Both the position numbers and the translations under genes were made by a program. The notes under the pieces are model-generated. The model was not told where the DNA came from, searched no databases, and saw only the letters and a list, made by a program, of their open reading frames with translations. Positions 45,501-56,937 of a DNA stretch of 64,000 bases are shown in pieces. Source of the stretch: Henckelia pumila (lineage: Eukaryota > Streptophyta > Magnoliopsida > Lamiales > Gesneriaceae); assembly GCF_033568475.1 (NCBI RefSeq), contig NC_133120.1:88368151-88432150 (forward strand), written 5' to 3'. Each line of letters starts with the position of its first letter. Positions within the stretch are counted from its first letter, which is position 1.

Positions 45501-47764
45501 CAACAAGTATTGGCGGGCTTACATCAAGAAACTATGGCAGCAGCCTAATAAATATAAATAGGTATAAATGAATGATCTAACTACAGTAATTCATCAAAAA
45601 TATCCCCGTGTTTCTGGTCACTATTTGGTTATGTAAACACGATTACCCAAGTTTATAATGATAATTACCTGTGTTAACTGCCTGCTTTCATGATTTCCAC
45701 GTAGGAGAGTAATGTTAGCTGGATATCTGGAAGAAAAGGTCAAAAAATATATATAAATAACCAGCAACAAAGCAAAGTCTTAGAGAGACATTATCAAAAG
45801 TAGTTCAAAAAAGTTCGAAAAATTGTTCCTTATCTTGGAACTTTATCAACCAACCAAGCCTACAGAATAGTAAATTTATTTCCTCATCATAGAAACGTAT
45901 ATATTTGCAAATGAAAAGAAAATGATCTCAAGGGCAATAATGTGTTGTGGGTACTGGTCAACAAATCTGCCCAGTCTCAAGGCAATTAGTCTCCCAAATC
46001 TTGGGTCCAGGCCTCCAGGGTTTGATTCAATTGGATGCATGTTTAAGAAAATAAAGAACAAGATGAATAATGGGTAGAACTTTATATCATTCTGTCATGG
46101 TTTTTTGTGACAGTGAAACTGAACGTTTCTAATTAACAATTGCAATCCTCGCCTGATGTATGTTAATTCACTTGAGCAAACAAAAATGAAGAGAAATAGG
46201 ACACACTTATTTATTCAAAAAACTGCTTAACATTTAGTCATAAAACAGTAATATTATTAGTAACTAACTAAACCATTGAGATCGACCATCGTGTAACGCT
46301 TTAACCTCCGCAAGTGAAATCAAACTGTAACTCGGAATTTAAATTCTAGATTGGTTTCAGGAAAATTGTTGCAATGAAATATATCCCTGGCAGGTTCTGC
46401 ACGACATTGTAATTTTGAAATGGTTTCGTTAACCACTTAGTGAGGAATATAATAGAAAAAAAAAGGCAAACTGACTTGCCAGCAACTTAAAAGTGCTAAT
46501 CCAACCCACAAACAATAAAGCCTCCTGCATTTTACGCACCTTGCTTTGAGAAGCAAAAGAATGGTGAAAACTTCTAGACTATTATAACCACGATCAACAA
46601 AATCTCCCTGCCAAGAAATGAGCAGGTTCAAAGTGAAATAAAAATTAAAACATAAATAAACCAGGAAGAAAAGACGAAAATATATTATGATTACCATAAA
46701 TATGTAGTTGGTCTCTGGTACATGACCTCCAGTCTGGAAAAGTTTCATTAGATCATGAAACTGCCCATGGATGTCCCCACATACAGTGACTGGACTATTG
46801 ACGGGCTGAACATTTGACTCCTCAATCAATATCTCTTTTACCTAACATAAGGGAGGAATGCAGCTAAATTTAAGAACAGATCCACAGAGCATCACAAGAA
46901 AACAGTAGAAGATGCTGCAAATTGTAGCAGCTAATTAAATGACAGGCATAAATTTGCTAAAACATTTAGATGCACAAGCCAGTTAAAATCTAGACATCAT
47001 ATGTTTAAAATCAAATCGCATATCAAATCGTGGATACCATAAACAAGCTAAACAAACTCCGAAAAAAACAGTGCATGGTTCAGCACCAAGCTGAGAAAAA
47101 GGTCAGGCAAAAGTTTCGGTAAAAAGTCTGCCACCCACTTATCTAAGAGTTCCCATAGTTAACCAGTTCCACAGCATTGGGCAACCATCTTGCAAACACA
47201 ATGGGGTAGAAGAAGGTAAAACGTCTAGCCTTCAGTTGGTTTATTAGGTCTGATGATTGGTTCTCATCGGGCTCGCGACAAATAAAAGTAAACCGGCGTA
47301 GGTGACAGGCCCAAATATGCATTCTTGATAGAATATAGTTTCAATTGGCGTGACCGGCATAGGTGACACAGAGTTACAGGAAATTGATAATATGTTATGG
47401 AGGATAGTAATGCTAGTAACTATTTGAGATATACACCATTAATTTTCATTTAAAGATATATTAAAACAACCACTCATGTGAAACCCTAAGTACAGTATTT
47501 TGACAGTTCTACACGAAATTCCAACACAAAAACAAATGTACAGGACAAAAACCTAGCTCCCAAAAGATATTGGCCGCGAAAAATTATCCTTTCGAACCAC
47601 AAAATGAATTTTCTCCAAGAAATTCACAGGGTAAGAGACAAGAAACAAATTCAAGCAAAGGTGCGAGAAGAAGAATTAGATACGTATTCGCAGAGGAGCT
47701 GAAGTTCGTCTTCGGACAAGTGCTGACCCTCTTTCACCTTAACTATCCACTTGTCCAAATCCAT
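42539..47764 (-). CDS. FYPP: PP6-type Ser/Thr protein phosphatase catalytic subunit (FyPP), 10 exons
   Basis: Exons (minus strand): 47764-47684, 46841-46695, 46607-46540, 45726-45669, 44944-44834, 44667-44617, 44213-44070, 43893-43798, 43715-43644, 42622-42539. All introns are GT..AG and the total is 912 nt, or 303 residues plus stop, the length known for FyPP proteins. The product starts MDLDKW and ends GVPYFL, with metallophosphatase motifs GDIHG (exon 2), GDFVDRG (exon 3), GNHE (exon 4) and CVHGG (exon 6). The wording ([25 protein letters not shown]) matches FyPP/PP6 rather than PP2A or PP4. The known family dephosphorylates phytochromes and PIN auxin carriers as the catalytic part of a PP6 holoenzyme, and its C-terminal Leu can be methylated. 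The copy appears intact and is the only host gene here. Confidence 0.95.
43319..43575. mobile_element. Stowaway-type MITE in the last FyPP intron
   Basis: 257 bp flanked by TA. Terminal inverted repeats CTCCCTTCATCCCAATTATA / TATAATCGGGACGGAGAGAG. Non-coding and AT-rich. Tc1/mariner-derived MITEs with CTCCCTCCGTCCC ends are common in plant introns. It lies in the 1021-bp intron before the final exon. Confidence 0.88.
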
Positions 47765-48075
47765 ACCCTTGTCTTTCCAATCAACGAAAAATTACTGGGT
47801 CGAAGAGAGCGTAACAGTATTGGGAAAAGACGTATGTATGCAAAGATCTATTTCGCGACGGAGGAGGCGCGATCGGAGACACGGTACGGCGGAGGGGCGG
47901 ACGAAATCTGTTGAACCAACGATCCCACGAATCTCAACCCCCTTTTGCTTCGCGACACGGACTGGGTCAAATTTGGATTTGGATGCATCGAGCTCCACTG
48001 CTTCGCCTGATCATTTTTTATTTTCCTTTTTCGAATGTTTAATTTAATTAAATTAAATTACTCATATATTTTGAT
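47765..48075 (-). promoter_or_regulatory. FyPP 5' flank (leader and proximal promoter)
   Basis: The only non-viral sequence between the FyPP start codon and pararetrovirus DNA, about 311 bp. The minus strand is GC- and pyrimidine-richer near the gene, consistent with a 5' leader. I see no convincing TATA box. The antisense ORFs over exon 1 are shadows. Confidence 0.5.
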
Positions 48076-48884
48076 CCTAATAATCTTGATTTATTAAATA
48101 AATAAACAATTCCTAATATAGAACCTAAAATGATCTATCAATTATGAACCTTTGAAAAAATTAGTCTTAAACAAATTGTTAAGACTACTGAGTCTTCAAT
48201 TCCTCTTAATAATGAAGAGATGATTATTCATTTGTTAAATGAAAATGATATATTAATCTTTTTCAAAAAATATAAATTTTTTCATATAGGTCTAGTTCAA
48301 ATTGCTTTTAGACCACTTACTTTAGAAGGTTTATCTGAAAGCTTTATTGCAGCTTTAAGAGATGATAGAAATTTAAATTGAAAATAATCTTTAATTGGAA
48401 TAATTGAATCCAGTCTACCTCATGGTCCAGTTTACTTTGATGTTTATCCCAATTTTTCTTTATCATTAACTGACATAAATATTTTAGATTCTTTGACATT
48501 AAATGTTAAGACTCATGGTTATAATTATTCTGTTGGAACATAAGTCATATGTATATGTTATCGTATATATTATAAACCTCTTTATACATTAAATCCAATG
48601 TGTAAAATAATTGACAAAAAGAAAATGAAATTGTTCTTATTGAGACTAATTTCAATAATTCTAAAATAACTACCCCTAGATTTATTAAATGGGAAGAAAT
48701 AGATTTTCCATCAAATTGGACTTTTGAAAATTCTATTCCTAGAAATCCTATTTTAAATATGGATTTACAGCATGTAATACAGACTAATGAAGGATCTGTT
48801 AATATACAATTTCAAAATAAAAATTATTTGCCTATTACTAGATCTCAATCTGTTAGATCTTATATTTCTCCTTTAGACTTTTAG
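48076..48884 (+). pseudogene. EPRV2 movement-protein fragment (plus-strand copy)
   Basis: Homologous at DNA level to the minus-strand movement-protein region at 59.9-59.1 kb. It lacks the N-terminus and has several stops, one of them (TAA after the conserved DxRNLN segment) shared with the other copy. It is cut at about 48,884 and joined directly to sequence that normally lies upstream of RT, so coat protein and protease are deleted in this copy. Confidence 0.8.
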
Positions 48885-49918
48885 TTTATAACTAAACCTT
48901 ATTTAAAAATTTTGAATTCTATTCAAGATCATATTGACAGAAAAATCTTTCATATTAATTGTTTAAAAGAAAAAATAGATTCTTTAACTATTGATGATAT
49001 TTTGAAAAATCCTAAACTACAGGATAAAATCAAATTGTTTCATAATCAATTCTCTTTAGAAATTTGTAATGATTTTCCCAATGCTTTTTGGAATCGTAAG
49101 AAACATATTATTTATCTTCCTTATTAAGACAGTTTTGATGAAAAAAATATTCCTACCAAGGCAATACCTTGTCAGATGAATTTTGAATATTTAGAATTAT
49201 GTAAGAAAGAGATTCAATCTCTTTTAGATAAAAAGTTGATAACTCCTTCCCAATCTCCTTGGTCTTGTACTGCTTTTTATGTCAATAAACATTCTGAGAT
49301 TGAAAGAGGTGTTCCTCGTCTAGTAATAAATTATAAACCTTTAAATAAAGTTTTAAAATGGATTAGGCATCCTATTCCTAATAAAAAAGATTTTCTTGAT
49401 AGATTATTACATGCTTTAATATTCTCTAAATTTGATTTAAAGTCAGGATTTTGGCAGATCCAAATTGATAAGGATGATAGATATAAAACTGCTTTTAATG
49501 TTCCAATAGGACATTATGAATGAAATGTTATGTCTTTTGGCCTGAAGAATGCTCCTTCAGAATTTCAGCAGATTATGAATAATATTTTTACCCCTTATAG
49601 TGACTTTATTATTGTTTACATAGATGATATTCTTATATTTTCAAAAAATATTGAGACTCATTTTAAACATTTAAATATATTTAAAACTCTTATTATTCAA
49701 AATAGATTAGTTATTTCTAAACTCAAAATGGTTTTATTTCAAACCAATATTAAATTTTTAGGTCATAATATTGACAAAGGTCATATTATCCATATTCAAA
49801 GAAGTATAGAATTTGGTAATAAATTTCCAGATATTATTAATGATAAGACTCAATTACAAAGATTTTTAGGTAGTTTAAATTATATATCTGCTTATATTAA
49901 GAATTTAGCTAATGATAC
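48885..49918 (+). pseudogene. EPRV2 reverse transcriptase
   Basis: Caulimovirid RT: a connector (48912-49127), then the RT domain 49176-49918 with DLKSGFWQIQ, FGLKNAPSEFQ and the intact catalytic YIDD (VYIDDILIFS). Two nonsense codons occur, TAA at 49125-49127 and TGA at about 49521-49523 where Trp is conserved. The frame is interrupted at 49918 by element C and resumes at 55629. Confidence 0.88.
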
Positions 49919-51334
49919 TGTTGTGAAAATTGCTCGCAAGCGTACGAGTGTCAAGTTTTAATATAGTGATAAAATCAGATATCGATCTCATAGGGAGTAA
50001 AATAAAAATATTCAGTTCTTGTAATTAAAATAGTCTAAAATTTATCTATAAAATCAAACTTTCAGAAATTTTGCAGAAAAATAAAATAGCAATGAAGTTT
50101 TGATTAGCACGCACACAACTTTCAGATAAAATTCAATCAGAGAAAATTGGTCTAGAGGTATAGATTTCACCTGGTTTCAACAACAGTCAATCCTAATTAA
50201 TTAATCTTCATGAATTTCAATCGATTAATAGCCAAGAACACTTAACTGTATTATTCCCTCTCCCGAGTGCCGAATAAAATATATCAACTACAATTCAATT
50301 CCAATATCCCTATTAAGAATCTACTTGCAGTGATCAATTCAAAACAATGTTCTTTTTAAAAGCTCTGTTAAAATTATATACTCTCCCGAGCGATATAAAT
50401 AATTAACAGTGTATTCTCTAATGGTCCTATTCAAAATCCCCTCTCCCGAGTGCCAGATTTCAAATAAATATTACAAATCAATTATTGATAGATAATTGAA
50501 AAGACATTCAATTCTAAAAAAAATAATTAATTTAGAAGAAACTCAATTCAATAAAATCAAAAATTCATGAAAGCATCTACACCAGGTTCCATCCGACCTC
50601 TAGACTCTAAAAAATTAGTTCGTAATAAAATTCTGAATAAAATAAAACATGTTCAAAAATCCAAACATAAGTTCAGAATTAAAATAAAAGATAAGAAACA
50701 AATCCGTCATCGATGCCGTGTTCGGTCGATCGATCTCCGTCTTCGTTCTTCAATTAAAGCTCAAAATTATCCTTCAGAAAATATCACGATCAAGCTCCAA
50801 AATCTCTTCTCTGATATGTACGATATGTGTGTGTGGCGGCTCTCCCAAATCTCAGACTAAAAATCCCTTTTTATATCTCTCTCAAAAGCCCAAGAAAATA
50901 GAGACTTTCCTTCCCGATAAAAAATTCCCACAATTAAATCTAGCCACGCGCGGGCGCTCCACAATTCAGGCGGGCGTGCATAGGGTTCTGGGATTTACTT
51001 TCTAGCCTTCACTAACTTAGCGCGATAGCGCTTTCTCAATCTCTTCTTTAGCGCCAAAGATAGCGCTTAAATTTTAACCCAAATAAGAAAAGCCCATCTC
51101 TGTTCCTTCTCTTCTTTGTCTGATCGTTTCTTTTCTTATTCTTTTCTTTTCATTTTCTTCCCTTTAATTTTCTCTTCTTTTCTCTTCTAAATTCTTATTT
51201 TTCTTCTTCTTCCCAAATAAATTCAATAATTCTCTGTAAGCACAAAAAAAACAAAACACCGCATAAATCTGCTCGAAACAAACATTTAACAATTAAGATC
51301 ATATATAAATTAAGTGTATAAAATACACTTATCA
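49919..51334 (-). repeat. 3' LTR of element C
   Basis: 1416 bp; on the minus strand it begins TGATAAGTG at 51334 and ends TTTTCACAACA at 49919. TATA box (GATATAAAAAGGG) near 50,876, with GCGCGATAGCGCT motifs about 140-190 nt upstream (51,019 and 51,059). CT-rich stretches at 51,090-51,215. Confidence 0.9.
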
Positions 51335-52733
51335 AATACCCAAAAACTTAGACTTTTGCTAGTCCCGAGCAAAATTATTAAATTTCAAAAACTCATTCTA
51401 TCAAACCAACAAGAATAGTCAAGAAAAATTATGGAACAATGACCTCGGCAATGATTTCAAATAATTTTCAAATCCAATCTCATTCACCTTACTAACACTT
51501 GAAAGTTTCAGTCATAACAAAATAACCACATAAACTCGCAATCTCCGCAACTCACGTTCAAAACACTCTTATCCAAATTCAATTCAAACATTCATAGATC
51601 ATGAGGACTTTTCAGGGTAGCAAGGATCAAATTTAAGATATTAATCAAAAACACTCACAAATAGTTAAATGCAACGAATAATAGTGTGTGCGTGTTTCGA
51701 TCAAAATTCATAATCATTAAAAGCATCAATCAACAGTCCATAGGCTAAATTCTCGCAACTCTTCTCCACTAGTATATTGGGCAACTGAGACTCCGTCAAT
51801 AGGACTTAATCAGCTTATAATGTAGGGTCTGGCTTATGGCTACAAACGAAGGATAAGAATTCAAAACAAGGAGTAATTTACATTTATGCTCTAATTTCAA
51901 CTCATTTTCATTCACAATTTCACACTATTTTTCACTTCATTGATTTTTCAACTTTTTCACAACTTCTTTCACAACTTTTTCAACTTTTTTTTTTCTTTTC
52001 AATTCATCCACCATACTATTCCATTTTTCACAAATATTAACTAGGAGCATATAACATTTTAGCATTCAAATTACTCCCTTAAAGGTAGAAAATAGTGTTT
52101 AGGCTATTCAGGTAGTCAATGCAGGACCTTGAAATAGTGACGAATGGGGGTTTTATCACACGTTTACACGCATGCCATTCGATTTTCAATAAGGCTCAAA
52201 CAAGGTACTAGAGATAACATGCATTAATAGGGTAGCTTGAAAGGCTCAAACGATTTCAGAAAAATTGCCTAAATCATCCCTAATTACAGTTTTGCCCGTA
52301 TTTCGCCTCGAAGAGCATCCGAACTAGTTTTAGACAAGTCTCAATCCACAATTAAATCATATAAATATCAATCAGTGCAGAAAAGAATAATCATTAGCAG
52401 TTAACGATGATTTTCCAACAAATTTTAGATTTTTCTCGTACCTCAATGTACCAATATATACGTGTAGGCTCAAATAGGCAACTAAGGATAAATTAATTCA
52501 ATACAAATTAGGCCCAAAATTTCAAAAATGCCTCAATCATATCTATGTTTGTATGTCTCAAAACTCAGATTCAAGTATTAATCACAGAATATATAGGAAA
52601 TTGTTCATTCAATTGGTTCCATTTTTTCAAAAATATTTTGTCAGATAGGTAGACAATCATGGATTTCAGTTATAGCACATAAAATTTTCATCAGCCATGC
52701 ATCCATTTCTTTCTCGACTTCATTTCAAAACTC

Positions 52734-52926
52734 AACTCAACAAAAACAACAACTAAACTCAACAAAAAATAAATTTTATATATGAAGCACACAATAAATT
52801 CAACTAATCAACTTTCAATCAAACAACTAAACTCAACAAAAACAACAACTAAACTCAACAAAAAATAAATTTTATATATGAAGCACACAATAAATTCAAC
52901 TAATCAACTTTCAATCAAACAACTAA
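52734..52926. repeat. 96-bp tandem duplication in element C
   Basis: Two essentially identical units (AAATTTTATATATGAAGCAC at 52771 and again at 52867). Confidence 0.9.
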
Positions 52927-53469
52927 ATCAAACACTGATTTCACCCCCCAAATTTAATATAATCATTGTCCCTAATGATTAAAAACTAGAAAAAAAAAAG
53001 GGACACGTACCTTCGACACCGAGCATTAGTACTCGGCGTAATATCAACTTCATCTCCATGTAAAATAATTTTGCAGCCGCAATGCCAAGGGTAAAATAGT
53101 TGAGAAGCACCACATAAACATCCAAATTAACCTGAAAAATAAGACATGCACACGATAATAAGACGCAAAAGTAAAGCCCAAAGAAATCAAGAAAATATAT
53201 AACGCTTTAATGTATAGAATGAAAAGAGGGAGTGCGCATAAGAGATGTGCAGAGAAGAGCTGGCAGGCGCATGGAATTGTTGCTGCATGAGATTGTTCGC
53301 TCATGGAGGGATAGCAGCTGGATTGCTTGTAAGCTCAAGGTGGTGCTGTTGTTGGCGCATGTAAAGGTAAAGCTTAGGATGCAATCTCGATCGCATGGAA
53401 GAGCTGCTGGAAATGGTGCGCGATTACTGATGAAGGAGCGTAGATTAGGAATGTTTGTGCTTGGAGCTG

Positions 53470-53700
53470 ATGTGCTGCGCGTTAGCGCCATATGAAGCGC
53501 AGATGGAGAGCTTTCTTTGAGCGCGTTAGCGCTAGAGGCAGCGCTGATTAGAAGCGCTTATGGTGGGCTGGGATAAGCGCGATTGCGCAAGAGCTGGCGC
53601 GGATAGTGGCTTTCGGAGTGCGCGTTAGCGCTAAGTAGGGCACAGATGGAGGGTGTGTAGCGCGATAGCGCTAATGAGCAGCGCGTTAGCGCTAGTTCTT
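53470..53700. repeat. GCGCGTTAGCGCT palindrome cluster in element C
   Basis: About four GCGCGTTAGCGC(T/C), one GCGCGATAGCGCT and one GCGCGATTGCGC in 230 bp, with further isolated AGCGC half-sites out to 53,770. On the element's own strand a TATA-like TTATATATTTTC follows at 53,200-53,190. The same motif family is in the LTRs of C and of the Athila-like element. Confidence 0.65.
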
Positions 53701-53925
53701 GCGTGTTCTTGCATTAGTGTGGCGCAGAGGAAGCGCGGGTGCTCGGCAGGAGTGGCGCGAGCGCGCCTTTCGCTCGGCATTGAGATTTTCTGGAGCCTGA
53801 AAAATTTTGAAAATTAAGAAAAATTAAGCTCAAAAATTGAAAATAAAAAATACTTAAAAACGTCTAAATAAAAAAAATAATTTAAACTGAAAATAAAAGC
53901 AAATAAAATAAAATAAAATAAAATG

Positions 53926-53943
53926 CTTGGGTTGCCTCCCAAG
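53926..53943 (-). other. Hairpin CTTGGG-AGGCAA-CCCAAG in element C
   Basis: Minus-strand six-base-pair stem and AGGCAA loop, about 230 nt from the primer site, with AGCGCT just upstream. Relative to the hairpin at 20363-20380 two stem pairs are changed on both sides, keeping pairing. Confidence 0.55.
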
Positions 53944-54192
53944 TAGCGCTTGGTTTAAAGTCATCAGCCCGAATTTGACTGGTGTTAGATCTTTCCTTTC
54001 TCTTTTACTCGCCAATCATCAATCAAAATTGGCGTTTTGAGATCGTCGCATAAACTGCAATTAAAATTAGAAAAAATTAATTAGTAACTTAAAATAAAAT
54101 AAAATAAAAACTCTAAATTAAAATCTAGACTAATTGATAACAAGACTAAAAAAATAATCAAAATTTACTCCCCGGCAACGGCGCCAAAAACT

Positions 54193-55623
54193 TGTTGTGA
54201 AAATTGCTCACAAGCGTACGAGTGTCAAGTTTTAATATAGTGATAAAATCAGATATCGATCTCACAGGGAGTAAAATGAAAATATTCAGTGCTTGTAATT
54301 AAAATAGTCTAAACTTTATCTAGAAAATCAAACTTTCAGAAATTTTGCAGAAAAATAAAATAGCAATGAAGTTTTGATTAGCACGCACACAACTTTCAGA
54401 TAAAATTCAATCAGAGAAAATTGGTCTAGAGGTATAGATTTCACCTGGTTTCAACAACAGTCAATCCTAATTAATTAATCTTCATGAATTTCAATCGATT
54501 AATAACCAAGAACACTTAAGTGTATTATTCCCTCTCCCGAGTGCCGAATAAAATATATCAACTACAATTCAATTCCAATATCCTTATTAAGAATCTACTT
54601 GCAGTGATCAATTCAAAACAATGTTCTTTTTAAAAGCTCTGTTAAAATTATACACTCTCCCGAGCGATATAAATAATTAACAGTGTATTCTCTAATGGTC
54701 CTATTCAAAATCTCCTCTCCCGAGTGCCAGATTTCAAATAAATATTACAAATTAATTATTGATCAGATAATTGAAAAGACAATCAATTCTAAAAAAAATA
54801 ATTAATCTAGAAGAAACTCAATTCAATAAAATCAAAAATTCATGAAAGCGTCTACACCAGGTTCCATCCGACCTCTAGACTCTAAAAAATTAGTTCATAA
54901 TAAAATTCTGAATAAAATAAAACATGTTCAAAAATACAAACATAAATTCAGAATTAAAATAAAAGATAAGAAATAAATCCGTCATCGATGTCGTGTCCGA
55001 TCGATCGATCTCCGTCTTCGTTCTTCAATTAAAGCTCCAAAATTCTCCTTCAGAAAATATCACGATAAAGCTCCAAAATCTCTTCTCTGATCTGTACGAT
55101 ATGTGTGTGTGGCGGCTCTCCCAAATCTCAGACTAAAAATCCCTTCTTATATCTCTCTCAAAAGCCCAAGAATAAAGCCCAAGAAAATAGAGACTTTCCT
55201 TCCCGATAAAAAATTCCCACAATTAAATCTAGCCACGCGCGGGCGCTCCATAATTCAGGCGGGCGCGTATAGGGTTCTGAGATTTACTTTCTAGCATTCA
55301 CTAACTTAGCGCGATAGTGCTTTCTCAATCTCTTCTTTAGCGCCAAAGATAGCGCTAAACTTTTGGCCCAAATAAGAAAAGCCCATCTCTGTTCCTTCTC
55401 TTCTTTGTCTGATCGTTTCTTTTCTTCTTCTTTTCTTTTCATTTTCTTCCCTTTAATTTTCTCTTCTTTTCTCTTCTAAATTCTTATTTTTCTTCTTCTT
55501 TCCAAATAAATTCAATAATTCTCTGTAAGCACAAAAACAACAAAACACCGCATAAATCTGCTCGAAACAAACATTTAACAATTAAGATCATATATAAATT
55601 AAGTGTATAAAATACACTTATCA
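54193..55623 (-). repeat. 5' LTR of element C
   Basis: 1431 bp; 15 bp longer than its partner because of a short AAGCCCAAGAAT-type duplication near 55,165. Divergence from the left LTR is a few percent by eye. Confidence 0.9.
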
Positions 55624-55628
55624 GATAC

Positions 55629-56166
55629 TGCTATTTTATATTATAGACTTAAGAAGAATCCTTCCCCTTGGACTAATCAACATACCAATTCTGTCAAGAG
55701 AATTAAAGAAAAAATTAAACATATTCCTTGCTTAATGATTTTTAATCCTAGTTGGGAAAAAAATGTTGAAACAGATGCTTCGGATATAGGTTTTGGAGGT
55801 ATTTTAAAACAATTAAAACCCCAAAGTAAAGAAGAATATCTTGTTAGATTCCATTCAGGAAAGTGAAATTCTGCCCAGGATAATTATTCTACAGTTGCAA
55901 AAGAAATTCTTTCTCTTGTTAAATGTATTCTTAAATTTCAGGATGATCTTTACAATTAGAAATTTACTATTAAAACAGATTGCAAATCTGCAAAATATAT
56001 GTTTAATAAAGATTTTAAACATGATGTTTCTAAACAAATGTTTGTCAGATGGCAAGCTAATTTAGCTCCTTTTGATTTTGAAATTATTTATAAAAAATGA
56101 GAAGAAAATTATCTTCCTGATTTCTTAACCCGTGAATATTTATCTAATAATGCCAGGAATGAATAG
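55629..56166 (+). pseudogene. EPRV2 RNase H
   Basis: Continues the RT frame after element C. It shows the TDASD core near residue 50, a KEIL helix and DFLTRE near the end. Three internal stops (two TGA, one TAG). The end of this frame overlaps the start of the next viral ORF by about 17-35 nt. Confidence 0.85.
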
Positions 56167-56937
56167 GGGTCGAGGTGAATTTTCCTCTTATAGAGGAAGA
56201 GGAGGAAGAGGAAAACCCCCAAATTATATTGGCAGTGTTCCAAGGCTGATAGCCCAATTTGGAAATCAACGCCTCATAGGCCAACATATTTTTAATTCTT
56301 CTGATAGTAATACTATCCAAAAAAATGATCTTTTATATGATGAGTTTCAAGAATTCTTGAAACAAAAAGGCAAGAATAAGGTAATTCCTGATTCTGAAGA
56401 ATCTTATGCAAACATTGCAAAAGAAAATGAAAATGATTCAGTATTATATACTGAGAATAAAAATAGAGAAATCATTCTTCTCATAGAAGAAAAAGATGAG
56501 CAATAAAAAAATACTCCTTGGATTATCATGGATAGATATCTATCACATACATCATATGTTCATGGTGCTTACAAGCCAAAAGGATATTATGAAAACCTTT
56601 TAATCTCTACCAAAATGGTGGAAATTACTCATTTTCAGAGTAATACTCAGCAAACGGATAGTTATAACTTTTCCAAATTTATTATTAAGAAAATTATTTC
56701 TATTGAAGAATAGGGAATTTCTTCATTAGCAGAAAAAGAATTCTATTCTACTCAAAAGCAAATTGCCTTTAAATATAATTATTGGGATTATATACAGAGT
56801 TTTTATACAAATCTATTTTATGAAAATTCAAAAAGAAAACATTCTTGGTTCTTGAAAATATGTGAAAATAATTCACATGATAATATTCCTAACTGGTTAA
56901 TAAACTGGTGGCAATTCTTTGGGCCTTCATCAAATTG
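56132..56937 (+). pseudogene. EPRV2 downstream ORF, N-terminal part
   Basis: Starts with an Arg/Gly-rich segment (RGRGEFSSYRGRGGRG), then 124 codons to a TAA, and continues in the same phase with further stops to about 56,937, where it breaks off. The missing C-terminal part is found on the opposite strand at 61394-60840. Florendovirus-type genomes have a second ORF after the polymerase with no assigned function; this fits that position. The RG-rich start suggests RNA binding (inference). Confidence 0.7.

Larger units (their letters stand above)
51335..54192 (-). other. Non-coding interior of element C
   Basis: Primer binding site on the minus strand at about 54,187-54,170. The hairpin at 53926-53943 has the AGGCAA loop. 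A cluster of GCGCGTTAGCGCT-type palindromes lies at about 53,470-53,700. A purine/T-rich tract precedes the 3' LTR (51,335-51,350). No domain of any retroelement protein is recognisable; the ORFs around 53,050-53,495 lie in the GC-rich cluster and look accidental. Confidence 0.75.
49919..55623 (-). mobile_element. Non-autonomous gypsy element C
   Basis: 5705-bp element with LTRs 49919-51334 and 54193-55623 and target duplications GATAC (49914-49918, 55624-55628). On the minus strand the 5' LTR is the right one, followed by a TGGCGCCGTTGCCGGGG primer site. The 2.86-kb interior has no gag, protease, RT or integrase. Primer site, hairpin and LTR ends tie it to the Athila/Tat group; it probably depends on enzymes of a related element. 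Confidence 0.92.

Noticed and set aside
42539..47764. Phosphatase gene as PP2A or PP4 (PPX)
   Set aside because: Exon 2, exon 7 and the C-terminus (GVPYFL) match the FyPP/PP6 type, as does the 303-residue length.
47570..48047. Plus-strand ORFs over the FyPP start
   Set aside because: Antisense shadows of exon 1 and the 5' leader.
53207..53495. Overlapping 87-94 codon ORFs on both strands in element C
   Set aside because: Lie next to the GCGC palindrome cluster, no domain, open on both strands by composition.
56818..56937. Coat-protein frame extended to 56818
   Set aside because: This part is antisense to the downstream ORF on the plus strand; the viral junction lies at about 56,937.
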